A stretch of DNA of 64,000 nucleotides from NCBI RefSeq assembly GCF_041381155.1, contig NC_091134.1:68862469-68926468 (forward strand), written 5' to 3'. Positions 12,801-25,961 of the stretch are shown here, piece by piece. Position 1 is the first letter of the stretch; each line of letters starts with the position of its first letter. This DNA comes from Argopecten irradians (Eukaryota > Mollusca > Bivalvia > Pectinida > Pectinidae). Position numbers and translations under genes: made by a program. A model generated the notes under the pieces. That model was not told where the DNA came from. It saw only the letters and a program-made list of their open reading frames with translations, and ran no database searches.

Positions 12801-15800
12801 ATAACTTCAAAGAAAGTATTATGTACATGTAGACATATAAACTCACATAAATGGAGATAACTCCAATATAAAGTTATTACATTATTGAAAGCATTAAAGG
12901 CCCATTACCTTTCCGGAGCAAAAAATAAAGGTGTCTTAAAAAACATTAATAACATCAGAAAATGCATACCGATGACCTAAAGTAAGGTTACGACACCAAA
13001 CATATGCAAGATTTCCTGCGTAATATATGAAAACAGTGGAGAGTCAATTCGCTGTTTTGCCGTCTGGCGCAGTGATAGTCAACTACCGCGCGGTATTTAG
13101 GATGACGGCGGGAAACATAATACGACCCGCTTTATGAAAATAAACATTTTATTTATTCTAACCAAATCGTTCAGAAGGTGATGATAAACGTAGTATTAAC
13201 GGTAAGTTAATAATTTTTGTGACTCTTCAAAATTATCGATCTTGTTTTATATTCCCATTTTAAAAATTAAAAGCCGTTTCGCAGAATAAGCCAAGACAAT
13301 GAATTTATATAATTCTTTTCATCAAATGAAAATCATGACTGTAAAAGCTTGAAATGTATTTGTATAGCCTCCCAGATGCATGTCGAATTAGGAAGGGAAC
13401 TCAATTACAAGATTATTATAATAAATCCATTTCTAAGGAACGTTATAATTAATGGGAGAATATCAATAAATATCCCAAAACATGTATATAATAAGTTGAA
13501 TGATAGCATTATAAAATCATGCATTGATTTTTTATAATTATATTATAGATTTACGAAAATATTGAAATGTTTAAATACATCGATGTAGATATTGTGATAA
13601 TTATATGTTAACTAAAAAATTACGTTCCTCAGAAAAAGGAGATTTCCAATTTTTCGATTCTTATTTAATAAACAAGAGAGAATAGAGGATATACATAACA
13701 AATCAAACAAAGTTGTTACAGATACCGCTGCTGTGAAAATCCGTATGCATCATTTAAACCAGAAGTTATAAATTTAACTGTTTAATTGGCAATTCTTGTG
13801 AGTCATTTACACATCAACTTTCGACCGAGATTATGATACACAGATAACTCATGGCGATTTCAGCCTCGGCACTTTCTATTTGAATTTATCTTCTAAGCAT
13901 TCAAGATTGAGATATTATTATGGATAAATAAAGTTAAATAATATTTATCAAGTTAAATTCTTCCACAGGTACGTGGCACATTGTGGTACGTGGCACATCA
14001 ATCATTCACACGAATACAGACATTAGAGTAACTAGTGTGGCAACATCATGTTATAATACAGGTAAATACGCCAGAGTTTCCTGTGGTGGGACGTCATAAA
14101 GGGCCTTTCTAGCTACTTGACACAATGAACACGACACATTTAATACACAGAAATGTATGATCGTATTGCTTATTTCAACCATCACACACGGTAAATCTGC
14201 GTCTTGTAAGAGTGGGTGTTATATCAAATAATGTACATTGGGCGGTGTTATTTCATTGAATAGAAGTAATACAAGGATGTCCAAAACTCTTGATGGATAG
14301 AGCCATTACTAAAACTATATAAAACTGGTAATTCTTTGGTAGAGTTTTACAGTAAACAATAATCACTTGATATCCAGCTATCTGACGGACAAGTGAGACA
14401 ACATTTACCCCATACAGTTTCGCTCGTATAAAGGAACGAAGTGAATATTGTAAATAGTTATCCTCAATGTTAAAAGATTCATACAGAAAACAGTGCTTAT
14501 TTAAACTGAGCAGCTAACACTACATTAGCAACAAGTTTAGTAAATAGTGAATCAAAATAAAATAAATAAAGCCCTTGGTGATTCATAGATTTTATGGTGA
14601 ATGTCCGTCATCACTACCTGTACAAATAGTCGAGTGTTAATAGATCGAAACTGTGGTTTATTTATATATCACTAAACATGCTGTCGTTATACTGTCGTTT
14701 CTATCAGTGAAGTGACATGGGGCAGTGATCTAATCGAGATAAATTTTACATTAAAGGTTTTTATAACCCGTAATGGGAGGTAATAGCACATTCTACAGAT
14801 ATATCAGACCAGCTTAAAAGTTTTTATCGATTTAAAAAAGGTTTTTTTTTTCGGAATATAATTTTGTTGAAAAAAGAAAAACGTGTGTTTGTACATGCTA
14901 GATAACTTAACCAGCTGTTAACCAGTTCAGAGCTCCAGGGGTACACCCATCCAATTTTAGCGTAAAAGATTGCTCATGGAATTACTAAAGACTAATTCAA
15001 ACGCACGATTAAATTGTAAAGATGTCACTGATTCAGTTTCAATAATTCTTCCTTATTCTCTTTAAGAATTTATGCTCAAATATTCGTATATTAAAATGTT
15101 CGTAGTTATAATGATTGTCTATATTTAGTGATGTCCGAGGCGGTGTAAGTAACAACAACAGCTCTGTACACAGTAGTGTTTATACTTACTAATGAATTCA
15201 TATATTAGCATAATCACACATTATTTGAATACCTATGTATGCGTTACTATATTTAGGTTATTCTTGACTTAAGAATTATCACTTCACCTTGAAATTATCA
15301 TTTCCTCTCATTGAAACTTGCTGCTAATATGAATGTGAACGAAATTCTGTAGTATACTGGTGTAATATTAATTGCAATGTTCGTCGCCGACATGTGATTG
15401 TGATGTGAGTTAGCTAATGTTCGTCACTATCTCCACACAAGACTAAATGAACAAAAACCATCTTAGTAAACGACACTGATTGAAAGAGATTAAAAATCAG
15501 CACACGATCAAACATACCCTCGCCTCCGCACGAAGTGATGCGACGGATGGGCATGCATGGTTAGCACGCACCTCTCAATGGCGGTCATAAAAATTATAAG
15601 AAAAATAGAGAAAGAAACATCTTTATGATAACTTCAATTAATTCTTTCCTAGGTTGTAAAATGGCTGATCAGCATCAGTACTAATGCTGTCCACATTTAA
15701 GAGCATAGACAAAATCGATGTTCAAACAAAAATTAGAAAGCATTTTCACTGTAAACAGGAATATACAGTTCAATTAAATACAATATTAGGTCAAATATTA

Positions 15801-16162
15801 CTCACCATTGCATCATAGCCCAGAAAATTGCCAAAGAATCCTGTAATGGCTCCACCAAAATGGTTGAACCAGACGGTTCCTTGGTACATATCTCCGCCAT
15901 CTAGCAATATGGTATTTGGTATCGATGATCGGAGCTCCTCGATCTTTGTCTTCAGACGGACAAGCCCTCCGTAACAGTCATCGCCCGAACAACTTCCGCT
16001 GAACTTGTTGGTTTCTTCATATCGCGCGTGTAGATCGTTTGTGTGCAGGACTGTCAGGTCAAACGCCGACGTCAGACAGACGCCGACGAGGACGCACACA
16101 ATCACGTGACCGGTATACACAGACATAATATGGCATTTTAATCCTAAAATGGTGGAACGCAT
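816..16162 (-). CDS. NT5E: Ecto-5'-nucleotidase (CD73 family), 8 exons, complete
   Basis: This gene encodes a GPI-anchored cell-surface enzyme that hydrolyses extracellular AMP to adenosine and phosphate. Coding exons on the minus strand are 16162-15806, 5782-5569, 5317-5132, 4877-4680, 2797-2546, 2164-2009, 1468-1265 and 1018-816. All junctions are GT/AG; intron 1 is phase 0 and the other six are phase 1. The sum is 1770 nt, 589 aa; human CD73 has 574. A second ATG at 16126 (giving 577 aa) places the hydrophobic signal peptide better at the N-terminus. Visible active-site residues (589-aa numbering) are TNDLHAR (D43, H45), GGD (D91), GNHEFD (N123, H124), H222 and H245 for the two metals. In the C-terminal nucleotide-binding domain R356, N392, R397, F416, F501 and D507 match the human substrate residues. 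The protein ends in a hydrophobic tail after a small-residue stretch (AAGSAAHSS), typical of a GPI signal. I see no breaks. Invertebrates often have several paralogues, so strict orthology to NT5E is inferred. Confidence 0.95.
5912..9863. mobile_element. 4-kb inverted-duplication (palindromic) element in NT5E intron 1
   Basis: The left arm (about 5912-7560) and the right arm (about 7600-9863, less a 573-bp insertion) are inverted copies over their whole length. The outer ends read CTAGGGGGG...TGTCTACGTGCACCCCCC and its reverse complement. Each arm carries two tandem ~365-bp units with GATGGCCGCCATCTCGAATT (6010-6378 and 6379-6715; 9050-9395 and 9396-9770). The inner part includes a MAR-x-x-I-x-N-x-x-F-x-DVG peptide frame present in both arms (7253 plus, 7889 minus). 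The arms differ at many sites and by small indels, so the duplication is not recent or the arms evolve separately. No transposase is visible; short open frames at 5912-6190 and 9585-9863 are copies of the same non-coding repeat. It may be an inverted dimer of a non-autonomous DNA transposon. Confidence 0.8.
8124..8696. mobile_element. MITE nested in the right palindrome arm
   Basis: It begins TTAAAGGGACAATTCA and ends TGAATTGTCTCTTTAA, inverted repeats of 16 bp with one mismatch. The outer TTAA may be the target duplication, as in piggyBac-type elements. It is 573 bp long with no coding content, and the left arm of the palindrome has no counterpart. It therefore inserted after the inverted duplication formed. 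Confidence 0.75.
9864..15805. other. Remainder of NT5E intron 1, no gene seen
   Basis: About 5.9 kb of AT-rich intron between the palindromic element and exon 1. Open frames up to about 70 codons occur on both strands but none resembles a protein family. I did not recognise a repeat with definable ends. The donor at 15805 reads GTGAGT. Confidence 0.6.
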
Positions 16163-17080
16163 CGTCGCAAGTCTTCCTCACGAATTCCACACTGTTTACT
16201 TAGTAGAATGTATTACGCCTTGTAACCGACACCAGAAAAACGTTCATACACACTGTCTTACTGTTAACCTTCGATGAATATCGCGCTTAAAAATATTATC
16301 AGCATCGCATCATTTGTAGATAACTCTTAAACAATTGAGCACCTTGTCAAGTAATTGTAATTCCAACTTCTACATACATTTTAGTAAGGATAAACCTGTG
16401 CAGGTAACGCGCAGGTAAAGTAGGTTAGACTCAATAGAGTGTACAATGTTTAGTGTGAGTGACACTCACAGACAGTACTAGTGGTGCTTCTGTTGTGAAG
16501 ACCTTAACCTAACTCGGAGATACAACTATTAGCTTCTTTACTAACTAGTAGCAGAATGTCGGCAATGACTAACTGTTTTACAAACATGTATCAGGTATGC
16601 TAATTTAATCTCCACTCTCATAACATTCTATTTGTACATCAGTGGTGCGTCCTCCACACATGCGTAAAGTCACGGAGTAGTAATAAATCTCGAAGTCACA
16701 TTGTATTATAACCCATGGTCAGCGTGCCTTCTTGGTACTCATTATTGTTCTTCCTTCAATTCTTTATTTCTTTGAAACTTACGGCTCATCATTCCTAATA
16801 ACACACCCGTTTTACATCCGGTACGACGACCACTAAAAAGCAATCAGATACAAATATAGCCGCAGGCGGATCTATACAGCGGCTAATATAAACCGGTATA
16901 GTAAACTTACTGAATGGCAAAGCCTGGGGGATTATAGAAAACCTAAGCTTGGTCACGACCGGAACCGGTTCAAACCATGCGTGATATGTTTATTTATTGC
17001 CATAATATACTATTTGACAGGTTTACATGTGGAGTACCGTCATGACTCTGGTCCATGTGTTTTATTATAGGGCAATGATA
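16163..17080. other. NT5E upstream region
   Basis: This is the presumed promoter and 5' UTR side of NT5E. I see no clear TATA box or CpG cluster, and no open frame with coding character. An untranslated first exon cannot be excluded. Confidence 0.35.
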
Positions 17081-17084
17081 GGTG

Positions 17085-17420
17085 TTAGCTTGATTGATTG
17101 ATTAATTTAAGTCCTATCAACAGCCAGGGTTATGTAAGGACGGCCTACCATGTATGCGGAATGTTGCGTGTATGAGATGCAAGTGTGGGTACATTATACT
17201 GACAACGGGCGAACCAGTCGCCCCAGAGCATTCCTCTCAGGGGCTAGCGCTTAAACGAAGGCCCAAATTGAGGCGGTGGCAAGGGAGACGATAGGACGAA
17301 GAAAGTAAGTTAGGAAGAAAGAAAATATAATAATTTTAGTAGCCTTTTACGATCATGCAATAGGGGCAGCAGGTACAATTTTAACGTCCTACCTGCAGGG
17401 CCACAATGCTAGGTTCTGTG
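17085..17420 (+). mobile_element. SINE-like repeat with CAGCCAGGGTTATGTAAGG motif
   Basis: The segment opens with GATTGATTGATTAATTTAAG, then CAGCCAGGGTTATGTAAGG, and continues through a GC-richer body. Related copies occur at 24085-24290 and, inverted, at 24610-24770. I assign it to a SINE family because the 24.1-kb copy joins the same motif to a tRNA-like promoter region. Confidence 0.5.
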
Positions 17421-17509
17421 CTGTAGTCCCACCATAACAATATCATTCGGTGACATCTGATGAGGATGAAAGTGTATGTACTGTCCTATCCATCGAAACA
17501 TTACATAAA

Positions 17510-20500
17510 AAACATATGGTTGTTTAACAAATATCCGTACATAAAAGTTTCAGTAGATAGCCATTAGTTTTACTAGGTTGCATATATAGACCCGAATCTA
17601 ATCTAGAATACTGGAGAAAATGAGATGACATGTTCGATACTGTTTTTGATGATAATATTACTGATGTAGTCATAGCTGGTGATATAAATGTTAATATGTT
17701 TAACATTCAGTCCCACTCTCATCTAGGCTGACACAATATTATCTAAATAGTTTTATTAATGAACCCACTCGCATTACTCCCGAGTGTCCTTTTGAGATTG
17801 ACAATATCGTATTTACTCAACATGATATCAAAGATCAGTTCTAATCTTAAAGGAAAAAACCCTGCGGGACCTGATGAGATTGTGAACATCTTGTATTTTT
17901 CATTTCTTACCATTCTTTGTAATAAAACTATGGAAACTTCTATTCCCATGGAAAGCTGCTAGCATCAATGCCATATAAAAGGGAAAGGTGATGTGAATGG
18001 TATCTCCAACTATCTACCCATTTCTGTCAACTCTTGCTTCAGTAAAATAATAGAAAAAGTAAGTATCTCTATAATTATCTGCGTGATTGTCAAGTTATCA
18101 CTCAACATCAATCTGGCTCCAACTTCTCTCAATATACATGTACCATACAATGTATTACTGACTCTTTAGACAAAGGAAAAGAAGTTAGGTCAGTTTTCTT
18201 TTATATAAGTAAAACCTTTGATAGAGTGTGACATGATGGACTATTATTTAGATTAGAATATTAAGGTTTCAAAGGGAAAGCATTAGGTTGGTTTAGGAAT
18301 TATCTTGTTGATGAGGGTGGTCAACGACGGGAGCCATTTGCCAACATAAGTGAAACATATCGTTAAAGTGCACGGACAAATTGACATTAAAAATCGTTCC
18401 CCGTAAGTAATCACAATACTGTAATCTATACAAGGAAAAGAACATCAAAGTCGACGAAGCAAAGACTAAAATAATTCCACGTGTGCGTAGAACTGAAATG
18501 GAATTTCGATGCAGCATGTTTGTAAGATTGTTCTTGTCACTTATAGAATACCTATGTCTTCTTAGACTAATTGTTTCAATAAGATTTAGATATCCCATTC
18601 TTATACATTCGTTTTACTTCTATTCCTAATTATGATTTGCGATCCATTCAAAATCATCTTTGTATGCTCTGTGAAGGAGTAGGAGTTTTTTGTGTTATAG
18701 GCACTGACGCCCAAAACATAAAACACAAGCGAGTATGATGGTTAATGATTGAAACATATCAATGTTATCGCAATTACATACATAATGAAAACATTTTCCA
18801 TAAATCTTTGACCCGGGGAAAGTTATCGTTGTTAGCGAGCCCAGTCTGAAGAAAAGCTTCAATCGCCAAAATTTCCTAAAACATACGTCGTCGCCAATGT
18901 TAAGATAGCCCAGCTAGTGATTGGCCATTTTGGATGTTACAACCATGCCAAATGGTCCATTTTCAACGTCCCTCTTCAATTCATTTTGGCTACCGATCTG
19001 ATCGTCAGAGTACCACATTGAGAACCAACATTAAACAACTTGAATTCGAAATTGACAAGGACTGTTAGCTCATGATACCATTTATTGGGGAAATATAGGT
19101 TTATCCGTCCTTATGACACCGTATGACTACAGGTTGCCATCTAGAGCACCAAACGAATACAGGAACTGTAATTTAACTGTGAAGTAATTTAACTACAATA
19201 TACCAATTGCCACTGTTCAGGTTCTGTAAAATATGAAGACCACCACAAGCACCCCAAATGATACTGTGTACAAACCGGAAACCATGCATCATTATGTGGT
19301 AGCCATCTCTTGTAGCCAAGTAATGCAATTGCTTGTTTTAATTCAAATCATTTTCTCTACTTTAAAAACTGCTGATACTGGAGTCCCACAGGGATCTGTC
19401 TTAAACCCTTTTTATTGCTATTGTATATAAATGACATAACAAATATTATTACTAGTTATTGCAAATTATTTGCAGTTGACACTTAATTAAGTGAAGTCAT
19501 TGGTAATAACCAAATATATGCTGCAAATACGCTTTCACAAAAATAGGATATAAAGTTAAACCCCCAAATAACCGAATCATTAATATTTTCACGGAAACGA
19601 AACGTTATTAATCACGATATTTACTTTGACAGCTACATGTTACACACATAGACATTTAGGAGTTTTACTTTGACAATAACACTGTACAGCTACATGTACA
19701 CATAGACATTTAGGAGTTTTACTTTGACAATAACACTGTACAGCTACATGTTACACACATAGACATTTAGGAGTTTTACTTTGACAATAACACTGTACAG
19801 CTACATGTAACACACATAGACATTTAGGAGTTTTACTTTGACAATTACACTGTACAGCTACATGTAACACACATAGACATTTAGGAGTTTTACTTTGACA
19901 ATAACACTGTACAACTACATGTAACACACATAGACATTTAGGAGTTTTACTTTGACAATAACACTGTACAGCTACATGTTACACACATAGACATTTAGGA
20001 GTTTTACTTTGACAATAACACTGTACAGCTACATGTTACACACATAGACATTTAGGAGTTTTACTTTGACAATAACACTGTACAGCTACATGTAACACAC
20101 ATAGACATTTAGGAGTTTTACTTTGACAATAACACTGTACAGCTACATGTTACACACATAGACATTTAGGAGTTTTACTTTGACAATAACACTGTACAGC
20201 TACATGTTACACACATAGACATTTAGGAGTTTTACTTTGACAATAACACTGTACAGCTACATGTTACACACATAGACATTTAGGAGTTTTACTTTGACAA
20301 TAACACTGTACAGCTACATGTTACACACATAGACATTTAGGAGTTTTACTTTGACAATAACACTGTACAGCTACATGTAACACACATAGACATTTAGGAG
20401 TTTTACTTTGACAATAACACTGTACAGCTACATGTTACACACATAGACATTTAGGAGTTTTACTTTGACAATAACACTGTACAGCTACATGTAACACACA

Positions 20501-21460
20501 TAGACATTTAGGAGTTTTACTTTGACAATAACACTGTACAACTACATGTAACACACATAGACATTTAGGAGTTTTACTTTGACAATAACACTGTACAGCT
20601 ACATGTTACACACATAGACATTTAGGAGTTTTACTTTGACAATAACACTGTACAGCTACATGTTACACACATAGACATTTAGGAGTTTTACTTTGACAAT
20701 AACACTGTACAGCTACATGTAACACACATAGACATTTAGGAGTTTTACTTTGACAATAACACTGTACAGCTACATGTTACACACATAGACATTTAGGAGT
20801 TTTACTTTGACAATAACACTGTACAGCTACATGTTACACACATAGACATTTAGGAGTTTTACTTTGACAATAACACTGTACAGCTACATGTAACACACAT
20901 AGACATTTAGGAGTTTTACTTTGACAATAACACTGTACAACTACATGTAACACACATAGACATTTAGGAGTTTTACTTTGACAATAACACTGTACAACTA
21001 CATGTAACACACATAGACATTTAGGAGTTTTACTTCGACAATAACACTGTACAGCTACATGTAACACACATAGACATTTAGGAGTTTTACTTTCTGACGA
21101 TTGTAAATGGACTCGTTTGAAAATATTTGAAAGGCATTAAAAAAGAGTTCCACGTAATACTCTTTGATACATTTATAAAAAAAATTACCTACATGTATTT
21201 TAGAATATGCAGATGTTTTATGTAATAACTGTACTGAAAAGTGTAAACTTCTGCTAGGGTCTATTCCCTACATATGATAATGTAGAAGCCAACAAGATTA
21301 TAACGGGTATGCGCAGAGTTACATCTAATGATATATTTTATAAAAAAAAACTAGCTTGGGAACCTCTCTGATCCGCGTCAAAAACACAAATTGATTCTTA
21401 TGTTTAAGATACTCCGTAGCCATTCACCACAGCATTTAAAAGAAATTGTACAACTATCTT
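17510..21460 (+). mobile_element. Decayed LINE (endonuclease end + reverse transcriptase), interrupted
   Basis: Plus-strand frames show LINE landmarks in order. Around 17680 is an endonuclease-like GDINVN. Around 17850 is LKGKNPAGPDEI, and around 17980 KGKGDVNGISNYLPIS. At 18210-18300 is a damaged AFDRVWHDGLL region. GVPQGSVL lies at 19380-19405, and HLGVLL followed by a thumb-like stretch (NKIITGMRRVTS, LAWEPL) at 21080-21380. Many stops and frameshifts make it a dead copy. About 1 kb of unrelated sequence (18345-19345) separates the palm motifs from GVPQGSVL. The tandem array at 19651-21083 lies within the HLGVLL region. The family looks like a jockey/CR1/I-type non-LTR element; the clade is not resolved. 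Confidence 0.7.
19651..21083. repeat. 57-bp minisatellite, ~25 units, inside LINE frame
   Basis: ACATTTAGGAG recurs 26 times, almost always 57 bp apart; the first interval is 53 bp. The unit length is 19 codons, so the LINE frame (HRHLGVLL) is kept through the array. Units are nearly identical and differ mainly at one T/A site (ATGTTACAC or ATGTAACAC) and a G/A site (TACAGCTAC or TACAACTAC). An open frame of 77 codons on the opposite strand is a by-product of the repeat, not a gene. Confidence 0.95.
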
Positions 21461-21686
21461 TTTAACAGCCTGAAAATGAGCGATATCCACTCGGCACTTT
21501 TTGGACGATATTTGGCGGAGTTATGGCAGGGCTATGATTAACGATAAACGTCATTTTCTTCGGTTTTTGTTCAATAACTCTCGCAAATATTACCGGAATT
21601 TTCTCGAAATTTTGTAAAATGATTAAATGACTCGGGTCCTGGACTAGTTCGATTGGCAGTTTCATAGGACCCTATTTAGCCTTTGA

Positions 21687-22049
21687 TTAAAGATGCTCCA
21701 CCGCCGACAGAGCAAAAATGGCATTCATCATAAGAACAATAATTGGTGTTTTATCTTGTATACATATGTCTAATTAACACAAAAAATATTATAAGATAAC
21801 TTATTTTGTCTTTGGTGCATGCACAATCAGTACTTCATTCCATATAGGATATAGTGCCACAGATTTTTTTCGGGATGCAATTAATCATTTTTTATATTTT
21901 CAACTTGAAGTAAAATTAGAAGCTCAAACTTTTCAATGGTGGTAATGGTGTAAAGTAAGTAACTTTTATAACTGAAGAAAAATATGAAATCGTCTGCACC
22001 TGTTTTTGATAGTGAAAAATACCAATTGTCAGCGGTGGAGCATCTTTAA
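21687..22049. mobile_element. 363-bp MITE, TTAAAGATGCTCCACCGC ends
   Basis: The left end TTAAAGATGCTCCACCGC and the right end GCGGTGGAGCATCTTTAA are inverted copies over 18 bp. The TTAA at each edge may be the target site. It is non-coding. Relatives in this window are the split copy at 33365-34710 and a diverged copy at 38566-38832. Confidence 0.8.
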
Positions 22050-24084
22050 CGAAAGCGTGGGATAAAAATTCAACGAATTGGCTTGATAATATAAATATTG
22101 ATAGAGCGAATCTTATATAACAAACACATTTATAAATAAACGTCTTTTCCTGATGCCAAACCATTTGCGTCTTATTTGTAACAAAATTTGTTGAAATTAA
22201 ATCCGTACATAAACAATTCTGTCCAAACTGAAGAAGACTGTTTTTTATCGTGCAATCTGATGTTTGTCTGCAGCACTCTTGCATCTATAGTATATTTACT
22301 ATATTAGCATTACATGTGCATCGTTAAAATAAGGTCATTATTGTGGAGTGGATGGTATACCTCAAAGGACAGTTACCTCTTGTATGATTCAATGTCTTTG
22401 ACATTAATAAAGTCGTCTGAAGCAAGGGGAGATGATATACAAGCTATTGATTCGGGTCTGGAAGTCGTGTCGGGTGATACACTTGTTATTTGTTATCAAG
22501 CCGTTTATGATAGTGACATCTCAGCCAGTTGAAGAAATTGAATGTAGGAAGGGAAAACAGTAAACAGTAGGAAGAGTAAATGTACAAAAAATAAACCTTT
22601 TATTCCACGAATATTGAACATTCAAAAATGGGAGCTAAGATTTCTCTAGGATATCTTAGATATTATTGACCGATACGGCAAATTGCTGAATGCTTTTCTA
22701 TACAGTCTCAGTTTGGTATATCTATATTATCAAAAATGTTATATGACTTATAAGATAGATTAATCCTTTCAACAGAGCAGAGAATTGACAGCGATTGACA
22801 TACCGGCATTTGTGACCAATAATAATTATATATTGACGGCTTGATCTTGGTTTTGATTAGTTAGTAGGTATATGGTCAGCTACTGGTCCACTTTAAAACC
22901 ACCAAGGGCCAGTAAAAAAGGGTGAGAACAGAGCTCAAGGCTCACGGACCCTGTTTGATAAGGGGCCAGTAAAGGTCAACATTACGCAATGATCGCAATA
23001 AAGGCCATACGTACTCGCAAAAACTAGCAATAATAACTTACAGTTAATCACACTTACATTGTTTGCCGGTATTCTTCAAACCTTCTTTCACTTCATTTGT
23101 TAGTTTCCCAGAGATTTGTTTTCAATTGTGAATAGAACCTGAGATTATATCATATTAATTAAGACTCACAATTAATGCTGTGTTTCACTCTGTTTCATGT
23201 TGCAGGGGTGTAAATAGTTGTCTAGTTGTTCTGGAACCTTATCTAAAGCTAGCATTTTACAACTTTGTTCACCAGGCAGGGAAAACAGTATGAATGACCT
23301 TTCTTAAAAATTTCGGTCCTATCTCCTCTTTATTTATATGCCATATTATTTGGCATTCAAATCAACAGAATCGATTCCATATAAATTACACCTCTGATCA
23401 AAGGACATCTTTCAAAAACAATGATCGTCGTACTTTCATTTGTATGGACATCAACTTCAAACTTATTAAAATATGATTGACATACATTGCGCAAGTCTCT
23501 CATCGGCGAGGTTGTTTCCTTTCTTTGCAAAAATTAGTAACTTGTGGGTGCTATATATATGATAGCATATATTTACACGATGGTCTGGTTAAAGACGCGG
23601 TACACTAGCAATATAAAAGCAGCAATTTACATCCATTATTTCATCATGCAACTGTCCCATATACTGACCGATAACTACTGCCGGATAAGTTTGTGCTTTA
23701 TCCGTCAATACGATTCACGTGAATTTACTCCATACCAACCTGATGGAACTACTTTCAACATCACCCTGAACTCTGACCTGCATGTGTAACCTGCGATATG
23801 TAAAATGTTTCCTTGAATTGTTATTTGAATGAATTGTAAATAATACAATTCAATGTCGAGACTTGTGTGTATAAGTCATACTTTCATGACTGTTTGATTT
23901 TAATGTTATGTAATTTAATTGTTGCAGGATAAACTGAATACGCGATTAATATCTTACAAGATTTATTTTAGTGTTCGACTCGGAAAGCCGAGATGACTCG
24001 ACTGCAACATACTAACCATGTATTCTCTATAACTCTGATAGAATTAGTGTACCTATGTGAAGCTCATGAACAAGATGAGACCAT
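22050..24084. other. Intergenic, nothing recognised
   Basis: About 2 kb of AT-rich sequence between repeats. Several frames of 60-81 codons occur but show no family motif. I see no gene, RNA or bounded repeat. Confidence 0.45.
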
Positions 24085-24290
24085 GTTATATTAACAGCCA
24101 GGGTCATGTAAGGACGTGCCAGGTTTGTTGGTGGAGGAAAGCCGGACTACCCGGGAAAAAACCACCGACCAGCGGTCAGTACATGACAACTGCCCCACAT
24201 GGGATTCGAACTCGCGACCAAGGGTCTAGGGCTTGTGGAAATATATCGAGACATCTTAACCATTCGGCCCCCACTGCCCTATCAATGGGA
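24085..24290 (-). mobile_element. tRNA-derived SINE
   Basis: The reverse complement reads TGGTTAAGATGTC (A-box-like) and then GCGAGTTCGAATCCC (B-box-like) with tRNA-like spacing. A body follows with CGGTGGTTTTTTCCCGGG and ends at CCTGGCTGTTAA. This combination of an internal pol III promoter and a conserved body fits molluscan tRNA-derived SINEs. The 88-codon open frame over it is not a gene. Confidence 0.7.
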
Positions 24291-24609
24291 GTGGGACGAC
24301 TGGTTCGTCCGTTGGAAGTATAATGTGAACGGGTTGTGTGTGTTGCTTGGTGTCTTCGGCGACATGTTTCAGTGATAGAACACTACAAAATGGGCAATAG
24401 TTCCACTATACAAGAATTGTTAATGTTTGTTCATTTCGTTATTCTTTCTTTCTTTTACATATAATTTGATATACAATCATCAATGCTACTATTGTATGTT
24501 TGATTTTGTAACATCAAGTACATTTGTACGGGAGAGTGCAATTCTAAGTTGTATAACTTGTGCTTAATTCCTTTTGACTTAGTTCAAATAAAATATGTTT
24601 AAACTAAAC

Positions 24610-24770
24610 TAAACAAGAAGCCTACACGAATATACCGCTGACTCCCGAAACACACAACACCTGCACTTCATACACGCAACAGTCCGCATACATGGAAGGC
24701 CGTGCTTACATGACCCTGACTGTTGATATGACGTTAATTAATCAAACAAACAAACACCTATCTTTACCCT
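24610..24770 (-). mobile_element. Truncated SINE-like repeat
   Basis: Its reverse complement carries TTTGATTAATTAACGTCATA and CAGTCAGGGTCATGTAAGC followed by GGCCTTCCATGTATGCGGA, the same order as the copy at 17085-17420. Confidence 0.5.
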
Positions 24771-25003
24771 GTAATCAAACAAATTGACCAGAGTCATGAC
24801 AGTAATAGGTGCTTTAGACACGCAACTGGTCACCATACACAGTCATGCGTAACTCATGTATCAAATCTATTGCAAAACTTCATCCTAGTTCACATATTAA
24901 TCCTTCAGGTCCAATAAATTTGTCTACGATAATGAATAGTAGGAATTTTAGAGACAGTATTACTTTCAATTGAGATTATTTTGAATGTACGAAAACATGA
25001 CAA

Positions 25004-25928
25004 ACAAGAGGCCCAGAGGGCCTGTATCGCTCACCTGGTTTGTAATGCCAAGTAATGTTCTGAATACAGGTTCATTGTTTCTTTTCTGAAGGAATTTTAA
25101 TATTAACCTCTAAATCCCCTATTAGGCCCCACCCCTCCTGCCCCCAGGGGGTCAGAGCCAAAATTTATATTTCTGTTCTGTTCCCCTTCCTCCAAGGATG
25201 TTTGTGGCCAAATTTGGTCACAATCCAAGCAAAACTCTAGGACAAGTAGCAATTTATAGGATTTACCTCTATTTCCCCTATTGGGCCCCACCCGTCCAGC
25301 CCCTGGGGGGCCAGAGCCAAAACTTATACAAGTTCTGTTCCCCTTCCCCCAAGGATGTTTGTGGCCAAATTTGGTTACAATCCATACAGAACTCTATGAC
25401 TAGTAGCGATTTAAAGAATTTACCTCTATTTCCCCTATTGGGCCCCGCCCCTCCTGCCCCCCGGGACCAGAGCCAAAATTTATACAAACTCAGTTCTTAT
25501 TCTCCCAAGGATATTTCTGGCCAAATTTGGTTACATTCCATGCGGAACTCTGTGACTAGTAGCGATTTAAAGGATTTACCTCTATTTCCCCTATTAGGCT
25601 CCGCCCCTCCAGCCCCTGGGGGGCCAGAGCCAAAATTTATACAAGTTCTGTTCCCCTTCCCCCAAGGATGTTTGTGGCCAAATTTGGTTCCAATCCCTGC
25701 AGAACTCTATGACTAGTAGCGATTTAAAGGATTTACCTCTATTTCCCCTATTGGGCCCCGCCCTCCTGCCCCAGGGTGGTCAGAGCCAAAATTTATACAA
25801 GTTCTGTTCCCCTTCCCCCAAGGATGTTTGTGGCCAAATTTGGTTACATTTCATTCAGAACTCTATGACTAGTAGCGATTTAAAGGATTTACCTCTATTT
25901 CCCCTATTGGGCCCCGCCCCTCCTGCCC

Positions 25929-25961
<33 letters not shown>

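Noticed and set aside
20834-21067. Cysteine-rich 77-codon frame on the minus strand (LHVVVQCYCQSKTPKCLCV repeats)
   Set aside because: It is the reverse reading of the 57-bp minisatellite, with no start context or splice structure.
24057-24323. 88-codon frame with [14 protein letters not shown]
   Set aside because: It reads through a tRNA-derived SINE; the HGIRTRD peptide is the well-known translation of a tRNA B box.
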